Source: Chlorokybus atmophyticus (lineage: Eukaryota; Streptophyta; Chlorokybophyceae; Chlorokybales; Chlorokybaceae). Taken from it: a stretch of DNA of 57,956 nucleotides. Positions 11,006-23,092 of this stretch are shown here, piece after piece (the stretch's first letter is position 1; every line of letters starts with the position of its first letter). Position numbers and translations under genes: made by a program. The notes under the pieces are model-generated. The model saw only the letters and a program-made list of their open reading frames with translations, did not search any database and was not told the DNA's origin. The stretch is from positions 276,716-334,671 of the forward strand of contig RHPI01001037.1 of the NCBI GenBank assembly GCA_009103225.1. The letters run 5' to 3'.

Positions 11006-11651
11006 CTCCCACGCGAGCAGCTTGACCTTGAACTCCAAGTTCTTCTCGCAAGCTTACCCATATTAACTTACTCCATTGAACACTCCCACGGATGTGTTGC
11101 TCCCACGGACTTGGTGCTTGTCTCCATGACACCATCCTTCTCCTCGTGCTGCCAGCAAGACTACAAGGTTCCAATACTCCTTGTTTCCTCCTCATAGTCG
11201 TCGCATCAGGTTCCACCACGCCACGCCTGACCTTGCTCAGGTGGTATCGAAGACTTCCTCAATGGCAAACTATGCTATAAACTACACTGCGCTCTCTACC
11301 TTAGCAATGCTGTAGCATAGTGTAGGCCGTGCAAGGGTTGATCAGACCCTTCTACCAAGGAAAGCACCCCTCCCATCTCCTGTTAGCTAGCTATACAACC
11401 CAGTCTTTGCATGCCAATCAAGTGAAGTGTTCTAACTAGTACCGCACACTTGTGTGTTACCAAAAAACAACCCCACAGCAATGCAACCTCTAGTGTATGC
11501 AGCTCAACACCAGCAACTTCTCAGGCTAGCAGTAACTCTCACAGACCTTTATGTCTGCGACCTCCGTCTACGCACGTCCATCACGCGCCCTTGCAGTGGG
11601 AGAGGACGGACGAACACCATCCATTGCAACTTCTTAAGGTCCTCACCAATG

Positions 11652-12437
11652 TTACAAAGCAATCGCCATTGTGGCGTGCTCCTCCTTGGTTGCCTCATCG
11701 TGGATCCTCTTCTGGCACTCGCGAATGAAGTGGCCCTTCAGCTTGCAGTAGTGACACTCTTCGTTACGTGATGGCTTCCCACCACCTGCTTTGCTCCTGC
11801 TTCGTGTGTGTTGAGAAGATAAGGCAGCAAGTGCGATAAGCTCTCCACCATCTTTTATCTCCTGAACATCCAACTTGCCTTCCACAGCTAGCAGCTTAGG
11901 CACTACATCAGCAAACTTCAAAACCACATATGAGGACTCAAACACAGTTACTAGCGTAGCAAAGCTCTTTCCTAAGCCAGTTTAGACTGCCCACATCACC
12001 TCCTCTTCCTTCACATTATGGCCCATTGCTGCAAGGTCTTGCCAAAGCTCTCTTGCACGCGAGATGTACTTTTGGATTTGCTCTTTGTGCTCCCTCTTTA
12101 GAAGTGTCAGCTTGCGTCTCAGCTGCAACTTGCGCGAGTTGCTGTTGGCCTTGAAAAGGGTGTCGAAGACCTCCCACGCCTCACGTCGAGTCTTGCAATA
12201 CGCAACATGAGGGAGATGGAAGTCTTTGACGTGCAAGCCTATCAGCGCAAAAGCTGATTGTGAGTTCTGTGTCCAGGTACCAGTGTCACATGTTCTTAGC
12301 CGCAATTGTGTGAAAGAGGTTGGGTCGACTAAACTACGAAGTTTCTTGCGGATCAGCACCAACTTCATCTTCAGCAATTATGAAGCATAGTTGTGCAGGT
12401 TAAGGGACTCGATGGGCATCCTATCCGTGTTAGCCAT
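11652..12437 (-). pseudogene. copia-type gag of E1
   Basis: The start codon is at 12,437 (M-A-N-T-D-R-M-P), matching E2. The protein is a copia-type gag: N-terminal W-x-L-x-M-K region, a central UBN2-like helical region with 'W-E-V-F-D-T-L' and 'L-R-R-K-L-T-L-L', then a CCHC knuckle C-H-Y-C-K-L-K-G-H-F-I-R-E-C near the end. It would form the RNA-packaging particle. Two in-frame TAA codons interrupt it: one near 12,380, where E2 has TGG (Trp), and one near 11,980, where E2 has TTA (Leu). A stop shortly after the knuckle ends the frame. The zinc knuckle is intact here but lost in E2 (second Cys is Phe). Confidence 0.8.
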
Positions 12438-12546
12438 TGCTTGCTACACAATAGTACAACTCACCCTTTCCCCAAAAACACTCTACTAGTAGGCGCCTAT
12501 GCTCAACACTTTCTCTCACTAGCACAAGCGAGTGTGGGCCCATAAA

Positions 12547-12926
12547 TGTTGAGAACTAGTGATGCGCCTAGTGTGTGTGTATTTGCCTCCTACATACAAG
12601 TGTGCACACACTAAGGACAAGTGCAGCAAGCACACCAACTATAGAGACAATGTGCGACCCACTAAGCTAAGCAGTATATAGTGTCTTATATACTATGCAT
12701 GTAAGCACTAGTCAACTCTAGTCAATTCTGGTGAAAGTCAACACTAGTCAACACTAGTCAATAGTCAAAATCAACGGTCAAAGTCAACGTTGATCATGGT
12801 TGACCATACCTGCCGTAACTCCCGTAACTCTCGTAACCCCTGTAACTATAAAGGTTAAGCTGATCGTACCAACTACATGTAGGCGCCGCCTATACATGTA
12901 CTTTCAACAAGCTATAACATTTAACA
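12547..12926 (-). repeat. E1 5' LTR (LTR-A family)
   Basis: 380 bp, the same length as its partner. In element orientation it begins TGTTAAATGTTATAG and ends CTCAACA. U3 has dense GTTAC and TTGAC repeats and a TATATAAG box near plus 12,675. Confidence 0.88.
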
Positions 12927-14590
12927 TAGTCAAGCCCGCAAAGGCTCGAGAGCGGACTGCATAAGAGCACACCCTATAAGCACTATAATTGCTTATGACA
13001 TGGAAAACCCACAAGTCCCTTCGTTCTAACGTAAGTAGGGTACAGAGAATGACTTTTGCCAGCCTTACAGGCGTGACAAACTTAGTAACAAATTACGCGA
13101 CCTTTGGCAAAATAATGTGTAATGGTACGCGTACATCAAGCAGTTGTTAATGATACGTTGAAAGTACGTGAAATTGTACGGTATTGGGTCAAAATAGGTC
13201 ATTTTTGTAAATGACCGCAAAGAGCGCAGCAAACGGCCTTCGATGACGTGCCGCGCGCGCGACCTTCCACGTGGCGGAGTAGGACGCGGCAGCGCCGTGC
13301 GACCCACCTCACCTATTAGCACTGCAAGTAATAAAGCATCTATAAAAAGTGTTATGATATTACATAATAACATGTTTGGTAAAGCATTACCATTAGAATG
13401 ACTTTGATCATGTCATAACATTGGTGGATTAAACACTGTATTATATTGCATTGTGATGTACAATGAGTTGCCCATCGCTTGTGAGCACACATATCGCATT
13501 AAACATTATTGATATATATCAGTATTACGCTTGAATAAGATATGACATGTGTATTGGATGACATATTGTGAAAAGAACACGAAATGCGCACTTTACACAC
13601 GTACTTTGCATGCATATTTTGCATACTAAGTACTAGTACACGTACTGCGTAAATTGTAACTATGGTGACAAAGCGTTGGTAGTGAGTTGCAAGTAGACGG
13701 ACTGGAGCAAAAGGGGCGCGGGCATGGCCAAAGACTAACCAGTAGACCCACCACAAAGCCGGTGAGCGCCCAAGGCTCAGCGGAGTAGGACATAGTAGTA
13801 CAAGTAGAACAGCGATAGCTTTGTATGCAAAACTAGTGTACTAGCTCATAGGGGTTTTATGCGCGAACCAGTCGTTTGCGGGCCAACCGACCATGTTGTT
13901 GTGATGTAACATTATTGCGGATGGTCCGGCGAGATTAGACCACCGATGCCTTGGCGCCCTTAGCCGAACGGCCTGGTTCGATTATCGGATTAGGGCTTGC
14001 GTGCCCCACGGCCTGCTAATTAGGGCAGCACTGGTACGCACGTGGTCCGCGGCATGAACCAAGGCTGGTGGCAGCTCGCGCGAACCAACTCAACAAAGGA
14101 ATGACAAGCTGTAGTCTACCCCCGTTACCAAAATTACGTTGATCGTGGAGCTTTTCATGCCACTAACGGGGTTATCTTTTTGCGTTTAAAGAAATATATT
14201 TTTTTTTTACCTTCATGAAATTCCTTTAATGGGGGTCTTGCCAGGAAAGCGCCTGAGCGTTTTCAAGAACGAAATGCTATTCACAAAGTGTGTGCAATTC
14301 ACATGTATATCTCTAGCATTGTGAGGTTTACGTACATTAAGTGATTAATAGCATACAATGTAGTAGACTATGTAACAGCATGCATCCGCAAAGCGTTATG
14401 ATACAACAAGTGTTTGTATGCATGTATGTTGGCGCGCATGCATGCATAAGTATTTAATAAAGCTGCTTAAATGTGTATATGAGCATATTGCATTGCACAT
14501 TTATGCAAGAGCAAGCAGCATAGACCTGCGAGGCCATTACCACTAATACAAGCATTGCAGACTGCACTTGTGCCAGCATGGTATGCACGC
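12927..14590. other. unassigned intergenic DNA
   Basis: No domain recognised. A GC-rich patch lies at about 13,215-13,310. The rest is AT-rich with short ORFs only. Confidence 0.35.
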
Positions 14591-14594
14591 TACT

Positions 14595-16150
14595 TTAATG
14601 CAATTGGCTCAGCGAGCGTGCCACTTGTGCTAGCATCCTGTCTAAGAGCACTCGCAGTGCAACAGTTCTGTATGGTGGTCTAATGACCAGCATCATACAG
14701 CTGATGCTTGATGCCACATTGCGCAGCTGCCGTAAGGTGAGCTTACAATGCTCTGAGATGGGGCAGTCTTTGGTGCCGATGAAAGCCTCCACATCATCCG
14801 AGAAACTCATATATGCGGCCACTGTGATGTGTGGGGGTACTTCCTGATCATCATTATCATCCACAACACACTGCATTGTAAGTGCCCATGCATACACAAG
14901 CAAACACACACACTGCAAAGAGATCCCGCACCTTCAGTATCATTAGGCTCAGTGGTGGACCCCTCAACGCCTCTTATGCTTTAAAGGTTGTCTTCAATTT
15001 GCTCAGCTTCGGTTGGGAGGGTGTTAGCGATGTGCACAAACTTAGCCGGGGAGAGCACTTTCACACGTGGAATGGAAAGACGCTGCATGATGTCCCCAAT
15101 CTCTTGTACAGCAGCCTGCTCGAGTGCGTCAGTGTCGGGAGTGAGCGCGTGCTAAGCAGGAGGGGTGATGACGCTCTTCCTCTAATTATTCAATATTATG
15201 ATCGCAATGAGCTGCCTATACGCCTAGCGACACCATGTGATTGCTTCCCTCAGCTGCATTGTCATCGTGCGCACATTGGTTGTCGGGTCGGCATCATATT
15301 GCTGCAGCAAGTACGCAACAAGCTTGCGCTTGTATTATCTACGAACAACTTAAGAAAGCACTACGTATTCCAACGAACAAGGGGGGTCTCGGGGGTCCCC
15401 CCCTCCCGATTTTCTGCAAGTTTTTAATATCCAAACTCGGTTTGTATCATGAGCAATGCACCAGCATACATGGCCTTGAACGCAGCAATAATGCCTTTGT
15501 CAAGAGGTTGAATATTGCTGGTTGTGTTGGGAGGCAGGAACAAACACTTCATGGTGTCCACCTGCAGCGTCTTGAACCTTTCTCCATGCCCGTGACCCTA
15601 TACTTGCAGGTGTGGGTGGAAGAATTGTTGAGCAACAATAACACATTGCGCTTCTGCAGCTTTATCTCAAAGTTGAAGTTGCAGAGCCAGCGAGGAAAGA
15701 TCTGAACGAGACAATGCTAAGTCACACAAGAACTTACAATTACACGTGTGGACTTGTAGATTGCACTAACAGACTTGCCAACTAGCAACATTGCCAAACA
15801 TCTTACCTAAGCCTACGTCCAAGCCTTCAAGTTGTTCTCGTTCTCCACAACAATGTGGATGGGAGTTCATGTGCTCCCAAAAGACCTAGGCCTTTTCTAA
15901 GTACCAATAAGCCAAAGGGAATACTTCATGGAGCCAGCGGCATTCACATAGAATACTATCGTGAACCTATTCTTCTCTCTCCTCCCCCTGTCAGTTCTTC
16001 ACTTGCAGTGACCAATGTGCGATATGGATGAGCACGGTAGAACACCCCGCTCTCATTCATGTTAAAGGTGTTGGTAGCGCCAAACTCTGGCAAGTCAGCT
16101 CGGGTCATGTTGACTCCTTCTTTATCTGCATCATTGGCTTCCCCATGCAA
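14595..16150 (-). pseudogene. pogo/Tigger-like DDE transposase pseudogene
   Basis: Order on the minus strand: a 64-codon segment with F-N-M-N-E-S-G-V-F-Y (first catalytic site), N-A-A-G-S in another frame, a likely intron near 15,712-15,825 (gtaagatg to cgttcag), then L-L-L-L-N-N-S-S-T-H (second catalytic site), then F-L-P-P-N-T-T-S-N-I-Q-P-L-D-K-G near 15,470-15,530, the hallmark C-terminal motif of DDE_1 transposases. Both catalytic Asp positions read Asn. At least two frame changes separate the parts. A degenerate tail extends to about 14,600. It is a dead DNA transposon whose terminal repeats were not found. LTR-B starts 47 bp beyond its 5' end. Confidence 0.72.
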
Positions 16151-16196
16151 TGGTGTAGAAGAGATGCCATGATGCTTCTTGAATCAATGCACCCGC

Positions 16197-16657
16197 TGTT
16201 GAAGGTTAAGCATATGAGGTTTGCTAATATATTATGCTTATAGTACATATTAAAGGTTAAGCATATGAGGTTTGCTAGTATAGTATGCTTTCAGTACAGT
16301 GAGCTTGTTGATGTGACTTGGACCATGTGCGGCGGTTACGCAATGGGAGATACAGTCAACATAAGTTACGGGAGTTATCAGAGTTACGGTCAACTTTGAC
16401 TTTGACCATTGACTAGGGTTGACTAGGGTTGACTTAAACCCTTGACTAGTGTTGACGAGAGTTGACTTTAACTAGGTTTGACTAGTCTTTTCTAGTGTTG
16501 ACTAGCTTAGTATATAAGTCATTGTATGTGGCGCATACAGGTGGAACTGCAACAGGAACATACTTCTCTTTGTTGTTGACATGCTATTGCACGCGTTATT
16601 CCCCTAGTGTGAGCACATGTATGAGGTAGGGTGCATACATGCACACTAGTTTTTAAG
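16197..16657 (+). repeat. solo LTR, LTR-B family
   Basis: It starts TGTTGAAGGTTAAGCATATG and ends near 'gcacactagtttttaag', matching the consensus end CACTAGTTCTTAACA. It holds two 51-bp sub-repeats at the 5' end, a GTTAC block, TTGAC arrays and TATATAAG near 16,512. No internal region or partner LTR lies beside it. A target duplication is not evident. Confidence 0.78.
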
Positions 16658-16787
16658 AAAGGCGATTTGTTCACCTACATCATGCTGAACTGTAGCAATC
16701 TTCGCCTTACCGCACCACCACACGCGCCCAATAAATAATACATTCCTGCATCCACACTCCCTGCAACTGCCGTTTTAGACGAAGATC

Positions 16788-16884
16788 ATTTATAGGTTGT
16801 TGAAAGTACATGCATAGGCGGCGCCTACATGTAGCTGGTACGATCAGCTTAACTCTTAAAGTTACGGGAGTTACGAGAGTTACG
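16788..16884 (+). repeat. truncated LTR-A fragment
   Basis: The first about 95 bp of LTR-A are present (TTGTTGAAAGTACATG, then the GGCGGCGCC palindrome block and GTTACGGGAGTTACG). It breaks sharply at 16,884 into GC-rich DNA. Confidence 0.75.
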
Positions 16885-17147
16885 CACCGCGAGCGGATGT
16901 CGACAGCGGGCGCCCGCCGCCTCGGCCGGACGCCCTCCCCAGGCGCACACGCGCGCGCGGCCGCCGCCTTCCGTGATCGGGATCGATATCTTCCGTCCGA
17001 AGGACCATAACACCCGCAGTGCGGGGCGTAGCGCGTCTCGGTCCCTAAGCACGCCGCACGGGCCCCGCACGGGCCGGGCTGGTCGCGGTCCGGGACCCTG
17101 CTTCCAGCCGAAAGGCCCGCATTCAGAGCGGCCGGGGTGGGCACGTT
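16885..17147. other. GC-rich patch of unknown origin
   Basis: About 260 bp of markedly high GC (CGCGCGCGGCCGCC type) between AT-rich flanks, starting at the broken LTR-A end. It was not recognised as rRNA, tRNA or a protein. It could be captured DNA brought in during break repair. Confidence 0.5.
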
Positions 17148-17859
17148 ATTCAACCAGCCGACCACACACGTACCTCTGACACTAGGCAAGTACCTTTTTC
17201 ATATATCATTCACGTACGTATTAAAGCCGCACATGCGGCTATTACATTTGTCTATGTCACATTCGCAACAAGCATGTCTTTTATCAAGCAGTGCAGTTCG
17301 GCGTCATCTTAATGTGTGTTGCTAAGACTTTTATGCTGCACATTGCATGTGTTGAATGACAACATGTATATTTGTATGTATTTATAATAATGGATATCAT
17401 ACATATTGATCGATTCTCAAATTGACAAAGTCAATTTTAATGATGTGCTTTTGAGTTCTACATCATCACTGTACCTTGTATAATGTACATGGCCTAAGCT
17501 GCATAGTCAAGCTAGACCCGAAGTTGCAAGCTAAGCACGAGGTGAAAGGGCAGGGGGAGGTTGCGATTATATAGAAGTGGTAATGATGAAGTCGTGTACA
17601 ATTCATCTTTATATTTAATGCATAAGAAGCTGCTTCAATATCTCGCGTATCTTTGCTCTTTTGTGGCCTCCATCTACAGCTGTGAACCATTGCTCGCGAA
17701 CCTGCATACGAGTACGACAATTACGTCTTCATTTGGTATGGTTTACAAATGCTTGACCCACTCACAAACCATAAGCATAAATTGCATTGCACCTGTGTGG
17801 CATTAAATAAGTGCATGCTGCTCGGGCCAGCGGTGGTCTTGCGTAAAAATTCATGCAAG
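17148..17859. other. unassigned flank of the Ulp1-type gene
   Basis: No domain recognised. It may hold the 3' end of the minus-strand gene that follows, since reading frames without motifs continue to about 17,550. Confidence 0.3.
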
Positions 17860-18557
17860 TAATGCATATGGCTCGCAATCATCATTATTGGATTGTGGCA
17901 GCACTTGTACACTCAACATTATTACTTAAATGCAAAGAACTTAACATGTCAATTGACTAGTCAACTTCACGCTAACAGAAGATCTTTCACACACACCTCG
18001 GGCTCGAGGATTGGCATATGATCTGCAGCAAACCGGTTGCCGCTTATGTACCCTCGCGTCTTTACCCACATGTGTTCCAACCATTCTCGCACGAGAATAT
18101 CACCTTGCTGTTGAATTCCTCTTCGAGAGCCCAAATGTACAAAGAATGGGTGACAAGCAGCGTCTTGTGTTGCTCCCGGGTTGCACACAATCATCATTGA
18201 CCAGTGCACACTGCAATGCAGAAACGATCAAAGTTTTTAAAATACATAGCTCATCGTCACCCTGAACTGTAAGTATTGATATCAAGCAGCTTACTTGAGT
18301 AGATTGGCAGGGATAACAAGGATGTCAACATCAAACAAATCGCGAAGCCAATGGCTGACATCCTTGAAGTTGCAATTGGTCTTTGTAATTTGAGCAAGTT
18401 TCCAGTACAGACTGGTTAAACACGTGTGCACCATGGGCTTGCGCTGTGCATCCACAACCTCTTCAAGCAAGTACCTGTGGTACAGCATGTCCGAATGCAG
18501 TAAATCTTGTTTTCGGTTTGTTGTCGTACCTGCAGTAGAAGTCGACGAGCGTAGCAT
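17860..18557 (-). pseudogene. Ulp1/SENP-like (C48) cysteine protease domain
   Basis: C48 proteases remove SUMO or similar tags and are often carried by DNA transposons. The domain shows W-L-R-D-L-F-D-V-D-I-L-V-I-P-A-N, then, across an 84-bp intron (18,211-18,294, gtaagc to tgcag), V-H-W-S-M-M-I-V with the catalytic His, then F-F-V-H-L-G-S where the family has Asp-Ser, and after a second intron P-Q-S-N-N-D-D-C-E-P-Y with the catalytic Cys (codon at 17,875-17,877) and the oxyanion Gln. The Asp to Gly change needs one base (GAC to GGC) and should cripple the triad. A TGA follows soon after. Order, spacing and splice phase fit the family well. Confidence 0.7.
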
Positions 18558-20040
18558 TAATCTAATTACCGTTTTTTAGCGTATCCACACCGTGCTGAGT
18601 TATCTCCATGCAGTTCACGACATCATCAAATGGATATCGAATGAAATGCGGATGCGCTATCCTAGCATGATCACCAGTAGCATTGGTAAGATTAATTGGG
18701 TCAACTACCGCTGCTTTTCGTGTATACTTGACATCAGGCTTAGGCTCTCGCTCCGGCTCGCGCTCCACCTCTTATTTCGGCTCGCGCTTTAAGTCTTGCT
18801 CCAGTGCCCACTTGAACTGAGGACTTGAGTCGCGTTCCGATTGTCGCGCTTGGCTGCGCTTGGGCAAGGCTGAAGCGTTGCGTCTGATAAACAATCTACA
18901 AGTTATATAAGTGCGCATGTTGTTGAGCATTATCTGAAAAAGGTATAACATCATAAATATATACCTGATTCTCTCATTATGCACACGGGACATCGCAATG
19001 TCGCGATCAGCCGGGTCAAGGTGATCGAATGCGCGCTCAATGTAGATGTTAAACTTGTCTTCGACATACTTGCGTTTGGATGGAACCTATAAACCTATAA
19101 ACCTATCAATGAAGTGTTCATATGTAATGCGTTACTTACAAGGCTGATGATGTGGTTTGTGCTACTGTCCCAAGTTATGCAATATATAACTTGCGACACA
19201 TACCGTCCATATACTTTGCAATGCGGCTCTGAGATGGTCTGCAAGCGCATTGATATGGCATTTCCAATCCGTGCTCACATGCTTGTTTTTGGCAATCTGC
19301 ACTCGCATGCTCTTAAGATATTGGATGGCCTGTTTCTCTTTGTAAGCATTGCTGACATGGGATCAATGTTGGCTAATGAGCCAAATAATCTCAAAGATAA
19401 TGGGCTTGTTTTTGCATGTAGCGCGTTAACATTGGTGTATGCGTAGTTTGCTCGTCGTATTTAAGGATAACTATAGAATCAACCGTACTTGCTGTTCCAT
19501 GTGTGTTTGCAATTTCCCTGACCCTCTTTGGTGCCAGGCACTATGTAGATGTTGTCCTTGCCCCATCTCGCCATCAACTTTATCACAGGCAACTTGCCAT
19601 TTGGTCCGGTATATATGAACTCGTTCCACAATGCTGCAATGTACAACGATCATCACAAGATATTGTTGCTCATGTGCCACTTCATTAATGCCGTCGTTTA
19701 ATTGATATACATATATTGTAATGGAACATGCACGTGTCATTATGAAGATCACAAGTGAAACGCACCTTGTACACTGTTTGGTGTCTTTGTAAAACAGTAC
19801 AAGTCCCTCTGCTGCTCGGATGCCATCCACGATGTGGTTAAACGTGGCGTGCTCAAAGGCACGTCCCCCGCAATATCACTCGCCACATTTGCTGCTGCCC
19901 CGGACCCGCTGCATTAAGGGTTGAAAGATTATTGAGTTGCACGTGCGCATTGTTGCCATTGCACAGACTCAGCTGTTGCAATACAAAATATGATACTGCT
20001 ATGATCAATTTACATACCAGATGCAAATGTTTCATCGTGC

Positions 20041-20400
20041 CCCGATGTTTCAGGCTAGCCTACATACACATAATCAGTCCGATATACAAGAGTATGGTAT
20101 GTGCAAGTGTTCAACGATGGCTATTGTATTGCACATTACGCTAGAGTTGATACCTGTGGGCTTTGCGCAATATGTACAATACGGTGTGCTCACCGGCTTA
20201 ACACAGTTTTCGCAGAAGCGTTCACTGTTGCCAGCTGCTTCAGGCCAACCTGCATACACACAGTGAGTGATATGCAAGAGTATGGTATATGCAAGTGTTC
20301 AACAATGGCTATTGTATTGCACATTACATTAGGCTTGATGCCTGTGGGCTTTGCGCAATAAGTACAGTAAGGTGTGCTGGCCGGCTTAGCACATCGTCCG
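20041..20400 (-). repeat. tandem duplication of a zinc-ribbon-like exon
   Basis: Two copies, near 20,070-20,230 and 20,255-20,400, spaced about 185 bp. Each encodes on the minus strand a C-x2-C-A/V-K-P-x-S-T-P-Y-C-T-Y-C-A-K-P motif followed by a GT donor. Copies are about 85% identical. It lies within the transposon-type gene. Confidence 0.7.
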
Positions 20401-22698
20401 CAAAAGCTTCCACATGCATTGAGCGATGCTGCGTGCTGCGCTTTGTCTGGACGCTTTCCATGTGGTGATGTAGATGTTGCCGCTGATGTAGATGCTGCCT
20501 TGGGCTGGGCATGATCCGATGTCGCGGCGGTTGATGATGCTTTAGGCTGCATGTGACTATTGGCTCACGTGCCGCCGCCGCGTCGGCCGATGCAATGTCG
20601 TTAGCGCAGTTGGAATGGAACCAAGCCATGCCTGCCGACGGCGGATATGTTGGAACGACGTGTCATGTACATTAGTTATTGTCGTAACTCTAGTAACGGT
20701 GCAAGAACGTACCAGTGCATTCCACAGTTTATCAAGCCGGTCATTGACATTGCGTGCATTTGCATGCATATCATTGCCAAGCTGAAGCAGATTGGTGGGC
20801 ATATTAAACGGATTTCCAGCGCATTTAGTGCGCTAGTATGCGGACGCATGGTTTGGTACGCTTTCGGTATACTCCAGGAACTCATCCCTAAAAACACTAT
20901 TGTTTTTGTACGTGTCTACGTCCACATGCTATGTGCAAGTTGCGAAAACAACGTATTCTTGTGAAAAGAATAAGTAGTAAACATTGTTTACTTACGAGCA
21001 AAAGTGGTGATGCCCTTAACATGGGTGCGCAGGTGGCCATTCCTGTTGCCGAAAAGCTGCATGTTGAATCGTAATTTGTCGCATGTTCAACATGAACCTA
21101 GCAAATGCTTGGCCGGCAATCTCCTATACCATACATGTTAGTGAGTGCGATGTAATTCAGACAATCACATTGCAGCGTGCCGCAATGTGCATAATGCACG
21201 CCAATAATAAGCCCGCTGTAATGCTATCAGCGATGCAGCCAGCGTGTTGATATCGTTGTGCTGGTTGCACCACATATACACAGGTACAAGTGTTCTATTC
21301 TCGTTTTACCGGTTGGTCCTATAAACGCTATAATTGCTCTTCTAACTATGGGAAGATGTTCTTGGTAAAATTTACAGGCGCAGTTGTGCATGTGCGCGAG
21401 TGGATAGGAGACCGCGTATTAATTGGATGCCCGGTTAGGCATAAGCCTACGAAAGTCGTGCTGCCAGTGTAACTCATCACCATACTTTTGTTGTCATATT
21501 TAGAGTGAAGCGACCTGCTTTGGCTATATCCGCTTGCATGATGCTGCGCATAATAAAAAATTTACGCTTGTTGATACAACATGTGCTGTTGAATTGCACA
21601 TGTTGCACATGCGGCAACGTACCCGTGCACATTCAACTCCTAAGCAGCAAATTGCCGCATTGCATGTAGTGCTTTTGCAGTCTTGACCTCGTTGCTCTGA
21701 AATACACCTTTTATGAACTGTTAACGTGCCTCCTGACTAATTGGAATGGTGTGAGAGCCGTCATTGTCTGCTAGGGAAGAGCAGAAAATAGGATACCTGT
21801 GTACGTCATTATCAGTTGGCAGTTGGCATTCACAACAAAAACATGCAATGCCATCACGCAACCCGCGTACCACTCGTCCTTTTTTGATAGATTTTGGGGT
21901 GCTTCTCCCTGAATATGATACCTATATCGTAACCAGTCACCAAGTGCGCTGATGGCATCCATTGCAGTGTCCATACCATGATACCATAATGCGTAATCCA
22001 AGTGTCCCATCTTTGTTGCAGTAGTGTCATTATTAGTCGTTTTACTCATAATTTAACAATGTATTCAATACCAACGACAGTGCACCTAATTGCGTTTGCT
22101 GTCGCGCGAGACAACACACAAGCAATAGATTGGATCTGGGCCTACAGCATAATTTCGAAGCCACATATCAACCAGATCGCTCAACCGCATTGGGCGCGCG
22201 TCGCCTGCTCGTAACATGGCCTGCCGCATCAGCAGCATCGTCGCTTTGCGCAGCAATCCGATTAGCAATTAGCTACCTGCGTATCATGCAGTAGCATGTT
22301 TGCTTTTGTTGTTGAAATTGCACTCACGACATTACGTGTACATATAGCCATCATACTCCAGTTTTATGTATGTTTCTCTAGACAATCGCTTGTACGTAGA
22401 TGAAAGGATTGCGTCAGCCGCGGTATTTCACAGTGGGTTCATTAGTGCTCTGTCAAAGGCACACAATGCATGTGTGTTGGTTTGCATCTGTGTTACAACA
22501 TGTATGCCACAGTTTCAGGTGACATGATAAACATGTACTCACTCTTTGCGCCGCTCTTTATCTCCCTCAAGGATTGTGCGGTTCATGGTATGGATGACAT
22601 CGTAACTGTGGTTTAAGATTGAGATAAAACTTGGATTGTAACCTCAACTTAGCATCTCGTAGCGCCGCAATATTGGCTTTCATTGATTGCAGGGTCGA

Positions 22699-23092
22699 TT
22701 GGAAAGAACTAGTGTGCATGTATGCGCCCTACCTCATACATGCGCTCACACTAGGGGAACAACAAGTGAAATAGCATGTCAACAACAAAGAGAAGTATGT
22801 TCCTATTACAGTTCCACCTGTATGCGCCACATACAGCGACTTATATACTAAGCTAGTCAACATTGCAAAGGACTAGTTGACCCTAGTCAAAGTCAACTCT
22901 GGTCAACACTAGTCAACGGTCAAAGTCAACTTTAGTCAACCATAGTCAATGGTCAAAGTCAAAGTTGATCATAACTCCTGTTGACTGTAATTCCCATTGC
23001 GTAACCGCCGCACATGGTCCAAGTAATATCAATAAGCTGACTGTACTACAAGCATACTATACTAGCAAACCTCATATACTTAACCTTCAACA
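22699..23092 (-). repeat. solo LTR, LTR-B family
   Basis: In + orientation it runs from 'aagaactagtgtgcatgtatgcgcc' type sequence to 'taaccttcaaca', the reverse of LTR-B. It has a single 51-bp sub-repeat and the usual GTCAA array. It is inserted in the minus-strand transposon-type gene. The first bases are mutated and no target duplication is clear. Confidence 0.75.

Larger units (their letters stand above)
10626..12926 (-). mobile_element. gag-only copia-type LTR retrotransposon E1
   Basis: Two 380-bp LTRs (10,626-11,005 and 12,547-12,926) flank a 1.5-kb interior that encodes only a gag. The primer-binding site next to the 5' LTR (minus orientation) is TTTATGGGCCCACA, a variant of the copia initiator-Met half-tRNA site. 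A purine-rich GCGTGGGAG precedes the 3' LTR. No protease, integrase or RT is present, and the 640 bp between gag and 3' LTR is noncoding. It must have moved with enzymes from a full copia relative. A second copy (E2) lies at 50,365-52,678. No 5-bp target duplication is visible (left CAACC, right TAGTC). Confidence 0.88.

Noticed and set aside
10626-12926. A 5-bp target duplication for E1
   Set aside because: The flanks CAACC and TAGTC do not match, so none is reported.
16885-17147. Possible rRNA or spacer
   Set aside because: No conserved 18S, 5.8S or 28S segment was recognised, so no rRNA is claimed.
16707-17189. 160-codon minus ORF and 66-73 codon ORFs in the GC-rich patch
   Set aside because: GC-rich DNA lacks stop codons by chance. 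No domain was recognised, and part of the ORF lies in the LTR fragment.
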